Positions 63,328-64,000 of a DNA stretch of 64,000 nt are shown here, piece by piece (within the stretch, counting starts at the first letter, position 1; every line of letters begins with the position of its first letter). Under the pieces are notes generated by a model. That model was not told where the DNA came from. It ran no database searches and saw only the letters and a list, made by a program, of their open reading frames with translations. The stretch is from Pseudomonas sp. 5P_3.1_Bac2 (lineage in GTDB: Bacteria; Pseudomonadota; Gammaproteobacteria; Pseudomonadales; Pseudomonadaceae). The stretch covers positions 434,001 to 498,000 of the forward strand of contig NZ_JANLNY010000006.1 of assembly GCF_025465995.1 (NCBI RefSeq). Direction: 5' to 3'. The translations under genes were made by a program, and so were the position numbers.

Positions 63328-63664
63328 GCTTGACTCCCTGTCAATTGATACACGTGCTGGACTGTAACAGACTTGATTTGGTGTTTGTCCAGCAAGCTAG
63401 AGCTGTTCATCTCCTAGGCTTAGGCTAGGCCTTGGTGCTGATGCTGATGCTGATGCGGTATTTAAGAAGTGTCGAAAACAATGAGCCAAATAGAGTCGAA
63501 TTGAGACTGTTGTAGACGGGTTCAAATCCCTATCTTCCCGCCATATTCAAGGGCTCCAGAGGGTTAAACCTCTGGGGCCTTTTTCGTTTGGTACAATTTT
63601 GGTACACCGCTGATACACCTGCTGGTTGTGCAAAAATACGTTGTGCCAAGTAAAGTTGTCGCCC
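63328..63664. other. Leader region of the PAAR cassette and right attachment repeat
   Basis: 337 bases without a supported gene. GCTGGAC (63356-63362) and GTCCAGC (63387-63393) form an inverted repeat about 30 bases upstream of the PAAR start, possibly an operator. A short GCTGAT triple repeat occurs near 63437-63456. The second attachment repeat lies at 63518-63591. GGTACA-type motifs after it (63590-63620) lie upstream of the integrase fragment. Confidence 0.5.
63518..63575. repeat. Direct repeat 2: copy of tRNA-Ser 3' end (putative attR)
   Basis: This is an exact 58-base copy of 61338-61395, with the T loop, acceptor end, CCA and start of the terminator, but no tRNA 5' part. It ends 74 bases before an integrase-like start codon, the usual position for the integrase of a second element in a tandem array. 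Confidence 0.92.
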
Positions 63665-63814
63665 ATGGCCACTTATCAGAAGCGCGGTGACGCATGGCGG
63701 GCGCTGATCCGTCGCAAAGGTTACCCAACTCTCACAGCAACCTTTGATACAAAAGCAGAAGCTCAAAAATGGGCGCTTGGTATTGAGGGTGATATGTCGC
63801 GCAATCCATTTTAG
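63665..63814 (+). pseudogene. Truncated tyrosine integrase (N-terminal fragment)
   Basis: The frame encodes MATYQKRGDAWRALIRRKGYPTLTATFDTKAEAQKWALGIEGDMSRNPF and stops at TAG. This is the N-terminal arm-binding domain (AP2-like) of a phage/island integrase, which normally goes on for about 350-400 residues with an R-H-R-Y catalytic domain. Downstream to 64000 I find no continuation in any frame. The fragment beside the attachment site is what remains of an element's integrase. Confidence 0.8.
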
Positions 63815-64000
63815 TGGCGCATCGCTCGAAACTGCCTGGCTGGCGAATCTGTGCCGGCACGGCTTGGCGCTGCGATGCTTCACTTCAGTACGCTTTAAGT
63901 GCGCGGTGAGCTACTCGCTTACATTCTGCCCGTCCAGGTTAAAGCACTAATTGAATTGCTAATCAGCAGAGTAACTGTCCCGCTCTCTCGCGAGAAGTTA
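63815..64000. other. Window end without a supported gene
   Basis: No gene is supported in these 186 bases. A short frame open to the edge (from about 63910) reads GELLAYILPVQVKALIELLISR, which faintly recalls the end of a LysR effector domain, but it is too short to call. Confidence 0.3.

Noticed and set aside
63530..63883. A 117-codon minus-strand frame across the second attachment repeat
   Set aside because: It runs antisense to the integrase fragment and through the tRNA-derived repeat; no motif or ribosome-binding site.

Overview
The window reads as a contiguous piece of a Pseudomonas-type gammaproteobacterial chromosome. The gene order purN-purM, hda, yihY, proS, oprD, slyX, aspS, yebC, ruvCAB, tolQRAB-pal-cpoB, queE-queC, tRNA-Lys, then nadA, bepA-like, tusA, bcp, gcvR, dapA, bamC, purC is, from memory, that of P. 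aeruginosa PAO1 around PA0943-PA1013. Base composition looks lower in GC than P. aeruginosa, so this is probably another Pseudomonas species.

Layout. 1-31764 is core chromosome: a lipid A hydroxylase cut by the window edge, purine genes, membrane and envelope proteins, tRNA synthetases (proS, aspS), Holliday junction resolution (ruvCAB), the complete Tol-Pal operon and two queuosine precursor genes. One gene here is broken: a GNAT acetyltransferase (6488-6981) is frameshifted by three perfect copies of a 7-bp repeat. 31824-32110 carries tRNA-Lys(TTT) and tRNA-Pro(TGG).

32111-53702 is the accessory insert between the tRNA genes and nadA. In PAO1 this interval holds the pqs genes and mvfR. Here it holds an AT-rich leader with a perfect Anr/FNR-type palindrome, an MbtH-like gene and two overlapping giant NRPS genes of 3638 and 2380 residues. 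A two-cupin protein and a LysR regulator follow. The NRPSs form a five-module line C-A-T / C-A-T / C-A-T-E / C-A-T / C-A-T-TE. Specificity pockets read by eye suggest X-Gly-Val-D-Phe-Thr-Val, where X is an acyl or aryl cap. The first condensation domain resembles those of EntF/DhbF rather than ordinary elongation domains, but no aryl-activating gene is present. I do not recognise the product.

53703-61363 returns to core genes and ends in tRNA-Ser(CGA). The purC here is the longer 289-residue form, not the roughly 236-residue form I expect in Pseudomonas. From the 3' end of tRNA-Ser a 58-bp segment is repeated exactly 2180 bp further on (61338-61395 and 63518-63575). Between the copies lies a three-gene cassette on the minus strand: a PAAR protein, a glycine-zipper putative type VI secretion effector and a putative immunity protein with a TTG start. 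Just beyond the second repeat is the start of a tyrosine integrase cut short by a stop codon. This looks like a minimal toxin-immunity island at a tRNA attachment site.
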